Below, in pieces: positions 18,687 through 27,505 of a DNA stretch of 64,000 nt. The notes beneath the pieces were generated by a model that was not told the origin of the DNA, made no database searches, and worked only from the letters and a program-made list of their open reading frames with translations. The position numbers and the translations under genes are program-made. Every line of letters starts with the position of its first letter. Positions within the stretch are counted from its first letter, which is position 1. This DNA comes from Acidobacteriota bacterium (GTDB lineage: Bacteria > Acidobacteriota > Blastocatellia > Pyrinomonadales > Pyrinomonadaceae), in contig JAHBSK010000010.1 in the NCBI GenBank assembly GCA_019639175.1, positions 1 through 64,000 of the forward strand, given 5' to 3'.

Positions 18687-18947
18687 ATGAAGATCATCAA
18701 GATAATTTTGGCCCTGTTGGGCATAGTTTTCGGTGTAATGCTGATGTTTTGGCTTTTTGGTGTGGTCTGGGCATTGCTCGGTTATGCTTTTTGGCTGGCG
18801 GTTGTCGGTGCGATCGGCTATGGCGCCTATAAGCTGCTGACACGCGGCCAGAACAAACAGATCGACAGTTCGGTCTTTACCGAGATCGAAGGCCGGGACT
18901 ACTCGCTCTCTTGGGAAGATTACGACCGTAAATATTTGAAGAAATAG
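18687..18947 (+). CDS. Small membrane protein
   Basis: Encodes 86 residues: two close hydrophobic helices at about 3-25 and 28-50, a basic loop, and a polar C-terminus ending in Lys residues. The Shine-Dalgarno GGAGGT lies nine bases before ATG 18687. It is divergent from murE, whose likely start is 157 bp upstream. The length and topology recall small envelope-associated helper proteins; no family is recognised. Confidence 0.7.
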   Translation: MKIIKIILALLGIVFGVMLMFWLFGVVWALLGYAFWLAVVGAIGYGAYKLLTRGQNKQIDSSVFTEIEGRDYSLSWEDYDRKYLKK

Positions 18948-19040
18948 CGGCTAGACTTTCCTTACAGGATTCGGTAGATTTTTATGCAAGGCCGTGTTCT
19001 CCTCCTTTGAAAACGGATCGGGCGGCCTATTGAAAAATGT

Positions 19041-19125
19041 GCCGAGGTGGCGAAATTGGCAGACGCACTAGACTTAGGATCTAGCGTCGAAAGACGTGCG
19101 AGTTCGAGTCTCGCCCTCGGCACCA
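19041..19125 (+). tRNA. tRNA-Leu (anticodon UAG)
   Basis: An 85-nt class II tRNA. Acceptor GCCGAGG (19041-19047) pairs with CCTCGGC (19115-19121), followed by discriminator A and an encoded CCA. The anticodon stem CTAGA/TCTAG closes the loop CTTAGGA with TAG at 19075-19077. A variable arm (CGTCGAAAGACG) and the T-loop GTTCGAG are present. Confidence 0.97.
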
Positions 19126-19206
19126 TTTTTAACCTGCTCTCCAATGGCGGCCCGTTCAGGGCCTGAAAATACAGAATACAGTTCACCAAAAAAGGAGTTT
19201 ATTGAA

Positions 19207-19593
19207 ATGAGATTCTTAAAGAAAGCCGGGTTTGTATTGCCGGCCGCGTTCTTTGCTCTGTTTTTATTTTCAGCGACCGAGGCCCAGGCCCAGCGCGAAA
19301 CCTTTCACTGGACCGGAACGGTCGATCAGGATGTCCAGATCGTTATCCGAGGACGCCGGGCAACGGTCAGAACCATGCGCGGCCAAAGATATAATGACGC
19401 CAGGTATAATTTCAACGGCCGTTCGATGGGGAACCGCCGGCGTGATGCTGATGTTGATAAGCATGACGGACGCGGAAAGGTGCGTGTGATCCAGCAGCCA
19501 AGCCGCCGCAACAATTACACGACGATCATCAGGGTCGAAGATCCAAAAGGCGAGCCGGACAGATATTCGTTCACGGTGAAATGGGATGACTGA
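19207..19593 (+). CDS. Small secreted basic protein
   Basis: Encodes 128 residues with a signal peptide (MRFLKKAGFVLPAAFFALFLFSATEAQA, cleavage near residue 28) and a mature part rich in Arg, Asp and Asn, with beta-strand-like alternation (ETFHWTGTVDQDVQIVIRG...YSFTVKWDD). AGGAG lies before the ATG at 19207. No cysteines, lipobox or membrane anchor, so it should be free in the periplasm or outside. Not recognised; its first half resembles generic beta-sandwich secreted proteins. Confidence 0.75.
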   Translation: MRFLKKAGFVLPAAFFALFLFSATEAQAQRETFHWTGTVDQDVQIVIRGRRATVRTMRGQRYNDARYNFNGRSMGNRRRDADVDKHDGRGKVRVIQQPSRRNNYTTIIRVEDPKGEPDRYSFTVKWDD

Positions 19594-19641
19594 TCGGATG
19601 ATGTTCCTGATATTGGTCTTGTGATACGGATAAGAGAGAGG

Positions 19642-19668
19642 CGGAGAGATCATATCTCCGTCTTTTAT
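19642..19668 (+). terminator. Possible intrinsic terminator
   Basis: CGGAGA (19642-19647) pairs with TCTCCG (19655-19660) and is followed by TCTTTTAT. It is a weak, short stem 50 bp after the small secreted protein gene, before tig. Confidence 0.5.
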
Positions 19669-19756
19669 CAATTTTAGGACGGCTTGCTGATAAAACGCTA
19701 TTCGACTTTTGCGCAAGCATTCGCTATTCTTTTTTCAGCGAAATACAGGAAAATTA

Positions 19757-21232
19757 ATGAAGACCGAAGTAAAAGAAATTTCTCCGACCCAACGCGAACT
19801 GCATATCGAGGTCGATGCCGCATCGCTCAAGGACGCTTATGACAAGATAAGCCGCCGCTACGCAAAAGGTGCCAGTGTTCCCGGATTTAGAAAGGGCTAT
19901 GCGCCGCTGGATGTCATCCGCATAAGATATAAGGAAGAGATCAAGCAGGAAGTGCTGCAGCTTCTGATACCGGACAAAGTGACCGCCGCGATCACCGAAC
20001 ACGGCCTGCAGCCGCTTGCGGAGCCGCATTTGCACCTGGACGATATAGAGAACGCAAAAGTGAACGGGTCGCAGTCGATAAAGGTTCATGCTCATATTGA
20101 GGTGATGCCGGAATTGCCCGAACCGAAGTACAAAGGCATAGAACTGGTCCGGCGTGTAAAACCTGTTGATGATGCGGAGGTCGAAAGCCTCATCGAGGAA
20201 AGGCTTCAAGGCGAGGCCGCTTTGATCCCCGTTGAGGGACGTCCGTCGAAGAAAGGCGACACTGTCGTCGTCGATCTGGAAGGGAAGTTTGACGATGACC
20301 CGGACGGCGATCCGATAACGGCAAGCGATCTGGAGATCACGCTGGGTGCCGAAAATATCGACCCGTCATTTACGGAAAATCTTGAAGGCGTCAATGAGGA
20401 CGATGAAAAGGAATTTTCGGTCAGCTATGCTGAGGATTTCTCCTCAAATGAACTCGCCGGCAAGACGGTTCATTATAAAGCCTCGGTGAAGTCGGTCGGC
20501 GTAATGGAAAAGCCGGAACCGAACGATGAATGGGCGCAGAGCCTGGATGAAGGTTACGAATCGCTTGCCGATCTCCGCAAAAAACTGCGGGCCGACCTTG
20601 AAACCTATGCGAAGTCACAGGCCGATGCCCGCCTTCGCAATGAAGCGGTCGAAAAGCTGATCGCGGACAACACTTTTGAAGTGCCAAATGCCCTTATCGA
20701 AAATCAGGCACGGAATCTGTTGAATAATTTCGCACAGGACCTGCAGCGTCAGGGCGTTGACCTGAATAATGTCCAAAACGATTTTATTCAGATGGCGTTC
20801 ACGCAAATGAGGTCACAGGCCGAACGTGACGTGCGCGGAGCGATGCTTCTGGAAAAGGTCGCCGAGGCCGAAAAGGTCGTTGTCGAAAAGGAAGAGATCG
20901 AGAACGAAATAGCTCAAATGGCGGAATACTATCGGGTGACGCCGGACGAGATACGTGAATCGCTGGAAAAACAGGGCGGCAGCGGTACGATCGAAAACAA
21001 CCTGCGCACCAAAAAATCCATCGAGGCTTTGATAGAAAATGCCAGGATCACCGACGGCGAATGGGAAGATGAGCGTTTAGCGGCAGAACCAAACGCTGAA
21101 ACTGAAGAGAAGCCAAAGAAAAAGGCAAAAGCAAAGGCCAAAGAAGGTGAGAAACCGGAGGCCGCAAAGGAAAAGAAACCGGCGGCGGCAAAAAAGGTCG
21201 CTCCGAAAAAAGCCAAAAAGGCAGCGGAATAA
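19757..21232 (+). CDS. tig: Trigger factor chaperone with Lys/Ala-rich tail
   Basis: Ribosome-associated chaperone and peptidyl-prolyl isomerase that meets nascent chains at the tunnel exit. The 491 residues have the ribosome-binding N-domain with GFRKGYAPL (the GFRxGxxP signature), a central FKBP-like domain beginning GDTVVVDLEGK, and the helical C-domain. About 45 residues at the C-terminus are almost only Lys, Ala, Glu and Pro (KKKAKAKAKEGEKPEAAKEK...), longer than the normal end. It precedes clpP and clpX, the usual tig-clpP-clpX order. ATG 19757 is the family start. Confidence 0.95.
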   Translation: MKTEVKEISPTQRELHIEVDAASLKDAYDKISRRYAKGASVPGFRKGYAPLDVIRIRYKEEIKQEVLQLLIPDKVTAAITEHGLQPLAEPHLHLDDIENAKVNGSQSIKVHAHIEVMPELPEPKYKGIELVRRVKPVDDAEVESLIEERLQGEAALIPVEGRPSKKGDTVVVDLEGKFDDDPDGDPITASDLEITLGAENIDPSFTENLEGVNEDDEKEFSVSYAEDFSSNELAGKTVHYKASVKSVGVMEKPEPNDEWAQSLDEGYESLADLRKKLRADLETYAKSQADARLRNEAVEKLIADNTFEVPNALIENQARNLLNNFAQDLQRQGVDLNNVQNDFIQMAFTQMRSQAERDVRGAMLLEKVAEAEKVVVEKEEIENEIAQMAEYYRVTPDEIRESLEKQGGSGTIENNLRTKKSIEALIENARITDGEWEDERLAAEPNAETEEKPKKKAKAKAKEGEKPEAAKEKKPAAAKKVAPKKAKKAAE

Positions 21233-21289
21233 TAAACAGCACGGGCATCGCCGGGTTCGCTTCGGTGATGCTCAATGCAAAATATGGGC

Positions 21290-21317
21290 TTGCATTTGAG
21301 CGTAAATTGTGTAAAAT
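21290..21317 (+). promoter_or_regulatory. Putative sigma70-type promoter upstream of clpP
   Basis: TTGCAT at 21290-21295 and TAAAAT at 21312-21317, 16 bp apart, 80 bp before the clpP start. It would let clpPX be expressed separately from tig. Read by eye only. Confidence 0.45.
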
Positions 21318-21396
21318 CGGCAATCGGTTATTCTACAAGCATTTAACCGCACCGTGTTCAACCAATACCTAAACATTTAGCATTTGAAGGTAATAT

Positions 21397-21984
21397 ATGG
21401 CATTAGTTCCAATGGTAGTCGAACAGACCTCGCGGGGTGAGCGGGCTTTCGACATATATTCACGCCTCTTAAAGGACAGCATCATTTTTATCGGGACTCC
21501 GATAGATGACCAGATAGCCAACCTCATAGTGGCTCAGCTTTTGTTTTTGGAAGCTGAAGACCCTGAGCGCGACATAAATCTGTATATAAACTCGCCCGGA
21601 GGTTCGATAACAGCAGGTATGGCCATCTATGACACGATGCAGTTCATCAAAAACGATGTGACGACGATCTGCATAGGCCAATGCGCCTCAATGGGAGCAT
21701 TGCTTCTGACGGCCGGAACCAAGGGCAAGCGGTTCGCATTGCCGCATTCGAGGATCCTGATACATCAGCCGTCGGGCGGAGCATCGGGACAGGCAACGGA
21801 TGTTCGCATCATGGCTGAAGAGATCTTGAGAATGCGTGAGCTGACCTCACGAATAATCGCGAACCACAGCGGCCAGTCATTTGAACAGGTTGAACTGGAT
21901 GTTGAGCGTGACCGCATTCTTTCGCCTGTACAGGCAAAGGAATACGGCCTGATCGACGAAGTGATAGAACACAGAGAGAAATAA
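21397..21984 (+). CDS. clpP: ATP-dependent Clp protease proteolytic subunit
   Basis: Serine protease forming the double heptameric ring that degrades proteins fed in by ClpX or ClpA. The 195 residues are the standard length. The catalytic serine is in [11 protein letters not shown], the histidine in [12 protein letters not shown], and the helix with the acidic residue follows. The clpX start is 74 bp downstream, separated by an unusual palindromic stretch. Confidence 0.97.
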   Translation: MALVPMVVEQTSRGERAFDIYSRLLKDSIIFIGTPIDDQIANLIVAQLLFLEAEDPERDINLYINSPGGSITAGMAIYDTMQFIKNDVTTICIGQCASMGALLLTAGTKGKRFALPHSRILIHQPSGGASGQATDVRIMAEEILRMRELTSRIIANHSGQSFEQVELDVERDRILSPVQAKEYGLIDEVIEHREK

Positions 21985-22056
21985 ATTCGGAACGCGGATC
22001 TCGGAATGCGGAAGAAAAGAAATTCCGCGTTCCACATTCCGCACTCCGCATTCGAG
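21985..22056. repeat. Palindromic short repeat between clpP and clpX
   Basis: The gap is made of variants of a CGGAATGCGGA unit: GGAACGCGGA and GGAATGCGGAA on one side, then the complements TTCCGCGTTCC, CATTCCGC, ACTCCGCATTC on the other, with an AAAAG spacer. It can fold on the mRNA as an imperfect hairpin. It resembles in design the repeat inserted into aroC. Confidence 0.6.
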
Positions 22057-22058
22057 AT

Positions 22059-23303
22059 ATGGCGAATTTTCGAAAACCGGAAGAACTCCTATGCTGTTCA
22101 TTCTGCGGTAAATCGCAAAATGACGTCAAAAAGCTCATTGCAGGGCCTGGTGTCTATGTCTGCAACGAATGCATAGACATCTGCAACGAGATAATCAACG
22201 ATGACGAGCAGGCAGAAAAGGCGACCGGCAGGGCTCATCTGCCAAAACCTGCCGAGATAAGGGCATATCTGGACGAATACGTCATCGGCCAGGACGAACC
22301 GAAAAAGCGTCTTGCGGTTGCGGTCTATCAGCATTACAAACGGCTCGAACTGGCAAAACGCCGCACGGATATCGAGCTGCAAAAATCGAACATTCTTCTT
22401 ATCGGCCCAACGGGAACGGGAAAAACCTTCCTCGCACAGACGCTTGCACGTCAGTTGAGCGTGCCGTTCTGCATAGTTGACGCCACGAGCCTGACTGAGG
22501 CCGGTTACGTGGGCGAGGACGTTGAGAACATCTTGCTTCGCCTTTTGCAGGCGGCGGGAAACGACGTTGAAAAAGCACAGCAGGGAATCATCTACATAGA
22601 CGAGATCGACAAGATCTGCCGTAAGGACGACAATCCTTCGATAACGCGCGACGTTTCCGGAGAAGGCGTGCAGCAGGCTTTGTTGAAGATACTGGAAGGA
22701 ACGATAGCAAACGTTCCGACAGGCGGAGGCCGCAAACATCCGCAGCAGGAATTCACACAGCTTGATACGACCAATATTTTGTTTATCTGCGGCGGAGCTT
22801 TCATCGGGCTGGAGCGCGTGGTCGAAAAACGGCTGAGAAATAAATCGCTCGGTTTTCAGGCGGATGTGAAATCCAGCAAGGAACGCCGCAATGAGGCATT
22901 TGCAAAGCTCGAACCCGAAGACCTGATACATTACGGCCTGATCCCGGAATTTGTCGGACGCCTGCCGGTCGTCGGCACATTGTCCGAACTGGACGAGAAC
23001 GCTCTGGTCAAGATACTGACCGAGCCGAAGAACGCTCTGGTCAAACAATATCAGCGAAAGTTCGAGTTTGACAATATCATCCTGAAATTTTCCGAAGGGG
23101 CCATCCGAGCTATCGCGTCACAGGCTTATAAGAGAAAGGTCGGCGCCCGCGGGCTGATGATGATAATGGAAGAGATCCTTTTGGAGTCCATGTATCATCT
23201 GCCCTCGGACAACAAGATAAAAGAGCTTCTCGTCACCCGCGAAATGGTCGAACGAAAAACTCCCGTTTTCGACATCATCGCCCCGGTCGAACAAGCTGCC
23301 TGA
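22059..23303 (+). CDS. clpX: ATP-dependent Clp protease ATP-binding subunit
   Basis: AAA+ unfoldase that recognises tagged substrates and translocates them into ClpP. The 414 residues have the N-terminal zinc-binding domain with C-SFC...C-NEC (residues about 12-38), Walker A GPTGTGKT near 120, Walker [10 protein letters not shown], the pore GYVGED, sensor and arginine-finger region, and the IGF-type loop is expected near LGFQAD. Together with ClpP and trigger factor it forms the standard cluster. Confidence 0.97.
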   Translation: MANFRKPEELLCCSFCGKSQNDVKKLIAGPGVYVCNECIDICNEIINDDEQAEKATGRAHLPKPAEIRAYLDEYVIGQDEPKKRLAVAVYQHYKRLELAKRRTDIELQKSNILLIGPTGTGKTFLAQTLARQLSVPFCIVDATSLTEAGYVGEDVENILLRLLQAAGNDVEKAQQGIIYIDEIDKICRKDDNPSITRDVSGEGVQQALLKILEGTIANVPTGGGRKHPQQEFTQLDTTNILFICGGAFIGLERVVEKRLRNKSLGFQADVKSSKERRNEAFAKLEPEDLIHYGLIPEFVGRLPVVGTLSELDENALVKILTEPKNALVKQYQRKFEFDNIILKFSEGAIRAIASQAYKRKVGARGLMMIMEEILLESMYHLPSDNKIKELLVTREMVERKTPVFDIIAPVEQAA

Positions 23304-23369
23304 TCATCTTGCGTTCGAAAAACAAACCGGACAGCGTTCCGAACTCAGGATGCTCAAAGCAACACAAAC

Positions 23370-23398
23370 TTGACAGTGTCGGCCTGTCTTCGTAATCT
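23370..23398 (+). promoter_or_regulatory. Sigma70-type promoter for tRNA-Arg
   Basis: A perfect TTGACA at 23370-23375 and TAATCT at 23393-23398, spaced 17 bp, place the transcription start about 12 bp before the tRNA gene. Confidence 0.7.
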
Positions 23399-23416
23399 AT
23401 TTATTCGCTTTTGCGA

Positions 23417-23493
23417 GCACCCGTAGCTCAGCTGGATAGAGTGCTTGACTACGAATCAAGAGGTCGCATGTTCGAATCATGCCGGGTGTACCA
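23417..23493 (+). tRNA. tRNA-Arg (anticodon ACG)
   Basis: A 77-nt tRNA with encoded CCA. Acceptor GCACCCG (23417-23423) pairs with CGGGTGT, D-loop AGCTGGATAGAG, anticodon stem CTTGA/TCAAG with loop CTACGAA and ACG at 23451-23453, T-arm GCATG-TTCGAAT-CATGC. Downstream, 23494-23629 shows no gene. Confidence 0.97.
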
Positions 23494-23629
23494 TCTTAAA
23501 GTAAGTAGTATCAACAACTTACAAACAACAGAAAACAGGCCATATGGCCTGTTCTTTCATTCTCCACCATATTCTTCAGCAATTTTTTAGCTTCCAACGG
23601 ACATACACACAAACGATCTGTGCCAAGGA

Positions 23630-24619
23630 TCATTTCGCAAAATAGCCCTGGCGGGTGCGGGTTATCAGGGATTCCTGGTTGACCTCGACCTTGATGGAGC
23701 GCCATTTGCCGTCGCGGGTGAGGTCTGACGGGGAATATTCGATGGTGTAGAGCGTTCGCATATCGGCGGCGACCTCGGCGTAGAGCCGTCCCATTTCCTC
23801 CAGACGGCGGATGGCGTTCAAAGTGCCGCCGGTTCGGTCGGCAACTATCTGAAGCCGTTCACGAGCGGCGGTGTACATTGCAACCTGCCGCGGTGTAGGG
23901 TCTGCCAGACGCGCAGGGTCGCCGGTCGGCAGAGCAAGCGGATATATCGTCACGCCAAGCTTGTCCGCAGCCTCGAGTATTCGGTTCAGGGTCTCATTTT
24001 CGTCCGGTTTCAGGGTCGTCGGTACATTTTCGTCCGGAATATCGGTCAGTCTTGCGCGGTCTGCGTTTTGAAGACTGGTATCGACACCGTCCGACAGAAC
24101 GACTATCGCTTTTCGGGCGGACTTTTCCGCTGCCAGACGGCCGATGGCAAAATCGAGTGCCTGATACAATTCGGTCGGGCCTTGTCCGTTGGCGACAGAG
24201 ATCGAAAATGCCGCACGCCGCCGGTCGGTCGTGAAATCGTTCAGCAGCTTGGTCTTGTTGTTAAATTCGGCGACGGCAACACGATCCTGCGGCCCGAGCG
24301 CGTCCAGAAATCTCGATGCCGAAAGCGCGATGTTCTGCCGGAAGCTCTTTGTCGAACCGCTCATGTCCAACAGCAGCATCACGCTGAACGGAGCAGAGCT
24401 TGTTTCAAAGCTGACGATCTCCTGTTTTTGGCCGTTCTCATAAAGCGTAAAATCCGACCGGCCAAGGTTGATGATCGGCCTGCCGCGTCCATCCACGACG
24501 CCGACATTAAGGCGAACCACGGCCGAATCGACCTTGATCGGGTCGTCTATCTGGGCCGCAACCGGCAGCATCATAAACAGCAATGCCAGTAAAATATGTG
24601 AGGAACGCCTTTTCAGCAT
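23630..24619 (-). CDS. Secreted VWFA-related acidobacterial domain protein
   Basis: A 329-residue exported protein: signal peptide (LALLFMMLPVAAQ, about 1-22), a short beta domain with DGRGRPI and DFTLYENG, then a von Willebrand A domain. The MIDAS DMSGS lies at 85-89, followed by a Thr/Asp region (QGPTELYQALDFA) and LSDGVDTS. This order (short N-terminal domain with 'ENGQKQ' followed by VWA) matches the family named 'VWFA-related Acidobacterial domain' (TIGR03436), common only in Acidobacteriota. Role unknown; VWA MIDAS sites usually bind protein ligands through a metal. Its presence is the strongest taxonomic hint here. Confidence 0.85.
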   Translation of the reverse strand: MLKRRSSHILLALLFMMLPVAAQIDDPIKVDSAVVRLNVGVVDGRGRPIINLGRSDFTLYENGQKQEIVSFETSSAPFSVMLLLDMSGSTKSFRQNIALSASRFLDALGPQDRVAVAEFNNKTKLLNDFTTDRRRAAFSISVANGQGPTELYQALDFAIGRLAAEKSARKAIVVLSDGVDTSLQNADRARLTDIPDENVPTTLKPDENETLNRILEAADKLGVTIYPLALPTGDPARLADPTPRQVAMYTAARERLQIVADRTGGTLNAIRRLEEMGRLYAEVAADMRTLYTIEYSPSDLTRDGKWRSIKVEVNQESLITRTRQGYFAK

Positions 24620-24685
24620 AATAAAATTCTAACAATCAGACGCTTATATCTGAAATCAGGTTGTATCTTTCAATGCGCGGAGTTC

Positions 24686-24714
24686 TTAACAAGACGGCGG
24701 TTTTAGTCTATAAT
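24686..24714 (+). promoter_or_regulatory. Sigma70-type promoter with consensus -10
   Basis: TTAACA at 24686-24691 and a perfect TATAAT at 24709-24714, spaced 17 bp. It points at the zinc-ribbon membrane protein gene, 55 bp downstream of the predicted start of transcription. Confidence 0.65.
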
Positions 24715-24775
24715 TCGAGTGTTTTTATTTGAACCAAACTGAAGGACCTGAGCTTATCAGCGGCGACCATGCCGC

Positions 24776-25336
24776 ATGAAGGCAAAAGTTTCTATGTTCT
24801 ATAAGCCGACATTCTGCTGCAATTGCGGCGAAAAGATCGAGCGGGCAAACTGGGGCCTGTGGAACAGTCGTCGCTTTTGTGAACTTTGCGAGACAGAATT
24901 TAAGGGGCACGACATGGTCATTCGTGTCGTGGTCGGTTTTGGAATCGTGATGGGCGTTTTCGGTTTGAGTTCGTATTTTGGGTTGGGCAGGTCTGCCGAG
25001 CAGAACGCTCCTTTGCCTCGTCCTGTTGCTGCGGATATTTCACAGCCGCTTCGTTTGCGCGAACCGGTCGTCAGGGAAGATCAGGTTCGGTATTCGACCG
25101 ATACGGGCGTGTCTGACACAGAAAAGAACGTGACCACGAACGGCAGGGCGGAACTTGACGAACTGCTGCCGCCGAAGGAGCAGATTCGTGATGACAAAAG
25201 CGGCCGCCGAGCGGAAAGATCGCCTGAACAACCCGTTTACCATTGCGGAGCACGGACCAAAAAAGGCACTCCGTGTTCTCGCCGGGTCAAGGTTCGCGGT
25301 GCCAGATGCTGGCAGCATCAGGAGGCCGAATGGTGA
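24776..25336 (+). CDS. Zinc-ribbon membrane protein with C-terminal Cys/His motif
   Basis: A 186-residue protein with three parts: an N-terminal CxxC...CxxC zinc ribbon (FCCNCGEK, then FCELCETEF, about 13-42), one hydrophobic helix (VIRVVVGFGIVMGVFGLSSYFGL, about 49-71), a disordered acidic stretch, and a C-terminal cluster YHCGARTKKGTPCSRRV...CWQHQE (about 155-184) with the C-x9-C-x9-C-x2-H spacing of short DNA- or RNA-type zinc motifs. Orientation cannot be fixed. ATG 24776 or ATG 24794 may start it. Not recognised as a family. Confidence 0.65.
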   Translation: MKAKVSMFYKPTFCCNCGEKIERANWGLWNSRRFCELCETEFKGHDMVIRVVVGFGIVMGVFGLSSYFGLGRSAEQNAPLPRPVAADISQPLRLREPVVREDQVRYSTDTGVSDTEKNVTTNGRAELDELLPPKEQIRDDKSGRRAERSPEQPVYHCGARTKKGTPCSRRVKVRGARCWQHQEAEW

Positions 25337-25514
25337 TCGGAACTCCCTTATTTATCGGCCCGGATCGGCAAAATTCCCCCTTTGAAGCGTCAAAATCCAG
25401 TCAACTTATGCGAACAGCCACATTAGTTGTTGATGTTTAGGCGTTTTTGTTGGAAAATAATAGCTTGTGTTTGAATTTTAACATCACCCTACCGTAACGA
25501 AATTATTTGAGAGA

Positions 25515-27494
25515 ATGAAACCACTTGCGCAGAACACGATGATCCAGGGGCGATACCTGATCGTACAGTTGATCGGTAAAGGCGGCATGGGTGAGGTTTA
25601 CCTTGCCGTCGATCAGCGGCTCGGCAGCGCTGTCGCTTTGAAGCGTACATATTTTGCGGGCGATGAGACCCTCGGGTCGGCATTCGAGCGCGAGGCTCGG
25701 ATCCTTGCCAGAATGCGTCATCCCGTTTTGCCAAAGGTCTCTGACCATTTTGGCGAAGGCGACGAACAATATCTGGTGATGGAACACATCTCCGGCGACG
25801 ACCTTTCCAAACGGCTCGAGGTCGCGCAAAAACCGTTCCCGCTCAGTTGGGTGATGTTTTGGGCCGATCAGCTTTTGGATGCGTTGTCGTATCTGCATTC
25901 GCATGAACCGCCGATCATTCATCGCGACATAAAGCCGCAGAACCTTAAGCTGACGGACGAAAATCATATAATCCTGCTTGATTTCGGCCTTTCAAAAAGC
26001 TCCACGGGCAACACGGTCGTTCCTGATTCGGGCGGCACAAGCGGCAGCACGACCGGCGGCAGCACCGCCAGCGTTGTCGGCTACACGCCGCACTATGCCC
26101 CGATGGAGCAGATACGCGGCATCGGCACCAGCCCGCGAAGCGATATTTATTCGCTGTCCGCAACGCTTTACCAACTGCTTTCCAACACGGTCCCGTTCGA
26201 TGCTCTGACACGGGCTGACGACCTTATCAATGTTGGCACCGATCCGATAAGGCCGCTGCATGAGGTAGCTCCGGAGGTTCCGGTTCCTGTTTCCGACGTA
26301 ATAATGCGGGGAATGGAACTCTCTCAGGAAAAGCGTTACGGCACCGCAAAAGAAATGCAGAAGGAACTGAGGCGCGGATATGCCTCTCTGCAAAACGCGA
26401 TGTCAGAGCAGACCGTGGCGTTCACGACCGATGTTATCGAGGTGGAACCGGAACCTGAATCATCCGTCAACATGGACAAGACCGAGGTGATGAATTTCGG
26501 CACGCTCACCGAAGATGCCTCACAGCCTTTGGCAGGCGATCCGATCCCGGTGCATGAGACGCCTGCCGTTCCTGACTATGACGCGACCGTTGCGTTCAGC
26601 AGTGATGCGGCAAATTCAGAGCCGAGACAGGCGGACGTCAAGACAGAAGTTTTCATTCCCGGCAGCTTCAACGTTTCGTCGGAGCCGGGGATGGAGCCTG
26701 ATGAATACAAACCCGCAGAAACGCCGCCGGTTGATAATGAACCGTCGGTGCCGGCGTGGGATGCGACCTTTGCGGCCAGCGGACTGGAGACACCCGCGGC
26801 CGATGCCGGAGAGTCCTTCTCACCCGAAGCGACCGTTCCGCTGATGAGTTTCGATCAGGGAGCGGCAAGCGGCGATCAGGGCTTTCAGCAGACGGCAGCT
26901 TCAGAAGACATTTTTACAAGTCCCGGCGGATTTGATCAGGGCGGATCCGACAGCACGCCTATATATGGTTCCGAACCGGATGAACAGGAATCACAAGCCG
27001 TTGCGGCCGCAGCAGCATCTACATCAGCAACCGCTGCGGTAAAGCCGCCGGTCAAGCAAAAGAAAAAAGGATCGACGGGTAAGATCATCGGTATTTTTGC
27101 GGGTCTTTTTGCGATCTTCCTTTTGGCCGGAGGCGGTATTGCCGGCGGATGGTATTACTATACGAATTATTACCTGCCGGGACAGATCCCGGCCGGCGAG
27201 GAAAGTCCGACCCCAACACCGTTTGAAAGCCCCACGCCTGAACCGACGATCGAATCGGGCATTGATGACGGCAATTCAAATACGGAAAGTGATTCGAACA
27301 CGAACACTGACTCAAATTCCAACACTGAAGAGGCCGAACCCTCGCCGACACCGTCGCCTGCGGCAACACCGCGGCAAGAGTCAACGCCGCGTCGCGAGAC
27401 GACGCCAAGGCCGACACCAAGGACAACGCCGCGTCAGACCCCGGCGCCGACGCCGCGAAGCACGCCAAGACGTGGGCCGGTGATATTACAGTAA
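25515..27494 (+). CDS. Membrane-anchored serine/threonine protein kinase
   Basis: A 659-residue protein. The Hanks-type kinase domain spans about 10-275: glycine loop GKGGMGEVY, Lys43 in ALKRTYF, catalytic HRDIKPQN at 136-143, metal-binding DFG at 156-158, and an APMEQIRG activation-end motif. A long acidic, Pro/Thr-rich linker (280-520) follows, then one transmembrane helix (about 523-548) and a short outer region rich in Thr, Pro and Arg (ATPRQESTPRRE...). It therefore has a cytosolic kinase and no PASTA or other known sensor domain outside. The TPR gene follows by 11 bp and is probably co-transcribed. Phosphorylation targets unknown. Confidence 0.9.
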   Translation: MKPLAQNTMIQGRYLIVQLIGKGGMGEVYLAVDQRLGSAVALKRTYFAGDETLGSAFEREARILARMRHPVLPKVSDHFGEGDEQYLVMEHISGDDLSKRLEVAQKPFPLSWVMFWADQLLDALSYLHSHEPPIIHRDIKPQNLKLTDENHIILLDFGLSKSSTGNTVVPDSGGTSGSTTGGSTASVVGYTPHYAPMEQIRGIGTSPRSDIYSLSATLYQLLSNTVPFDALTRADDLINVGTDPIRPLHEVAPEVPVPVSDVIMRGMELSQEKRYGTAKEMQKELRRGYASLQNAMSEQTVAFTTDVIEVEPEPESSVNMDKTEVMNFGTLTEDASQPLAGDPIPVHETPAVPDYDATVAFSSDAANSEPRQADVKTEVFIPGSFNVSSEPGMEPDEYKPAETPPVDNEPSVPAWDATFAASGLETPAADAGESFSPEATVPLMSFDQGAASGDQGFQQTAASEDIFTSPGGFDQGGSDSTPIYGSEPDEQESQAVAAAAASTSATAAVKPPVKQKKKGSTGKIIGIFAGLFAIFLLAGGGIAGGWYYYTNYYLPGQIPAGEESPTPTPFESPTPEPTIESGIDDGNSNTESDSNTNTDSNSNTEEAEPSPTPSPAATPRQESTPRRETTPRPTPRTTPRQTPAPTPRSTPRRGPVILQ

Positions 27495-27505
27495 GCGGGA
27501 GAGAG

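Noticed and set aside
18530..18724. N-terminal extension of murE by 65 residues
   Set aside because: The extension has no MurE similarity and crosses the divergent start of the small membrane protein gene; ATG 18529 starts the conserved protein.
22098..23048. 316-residue minus-strand frame inside clpX
   Set aside because: Antisense shadow of a clear clpX; no domain content and no start signal.
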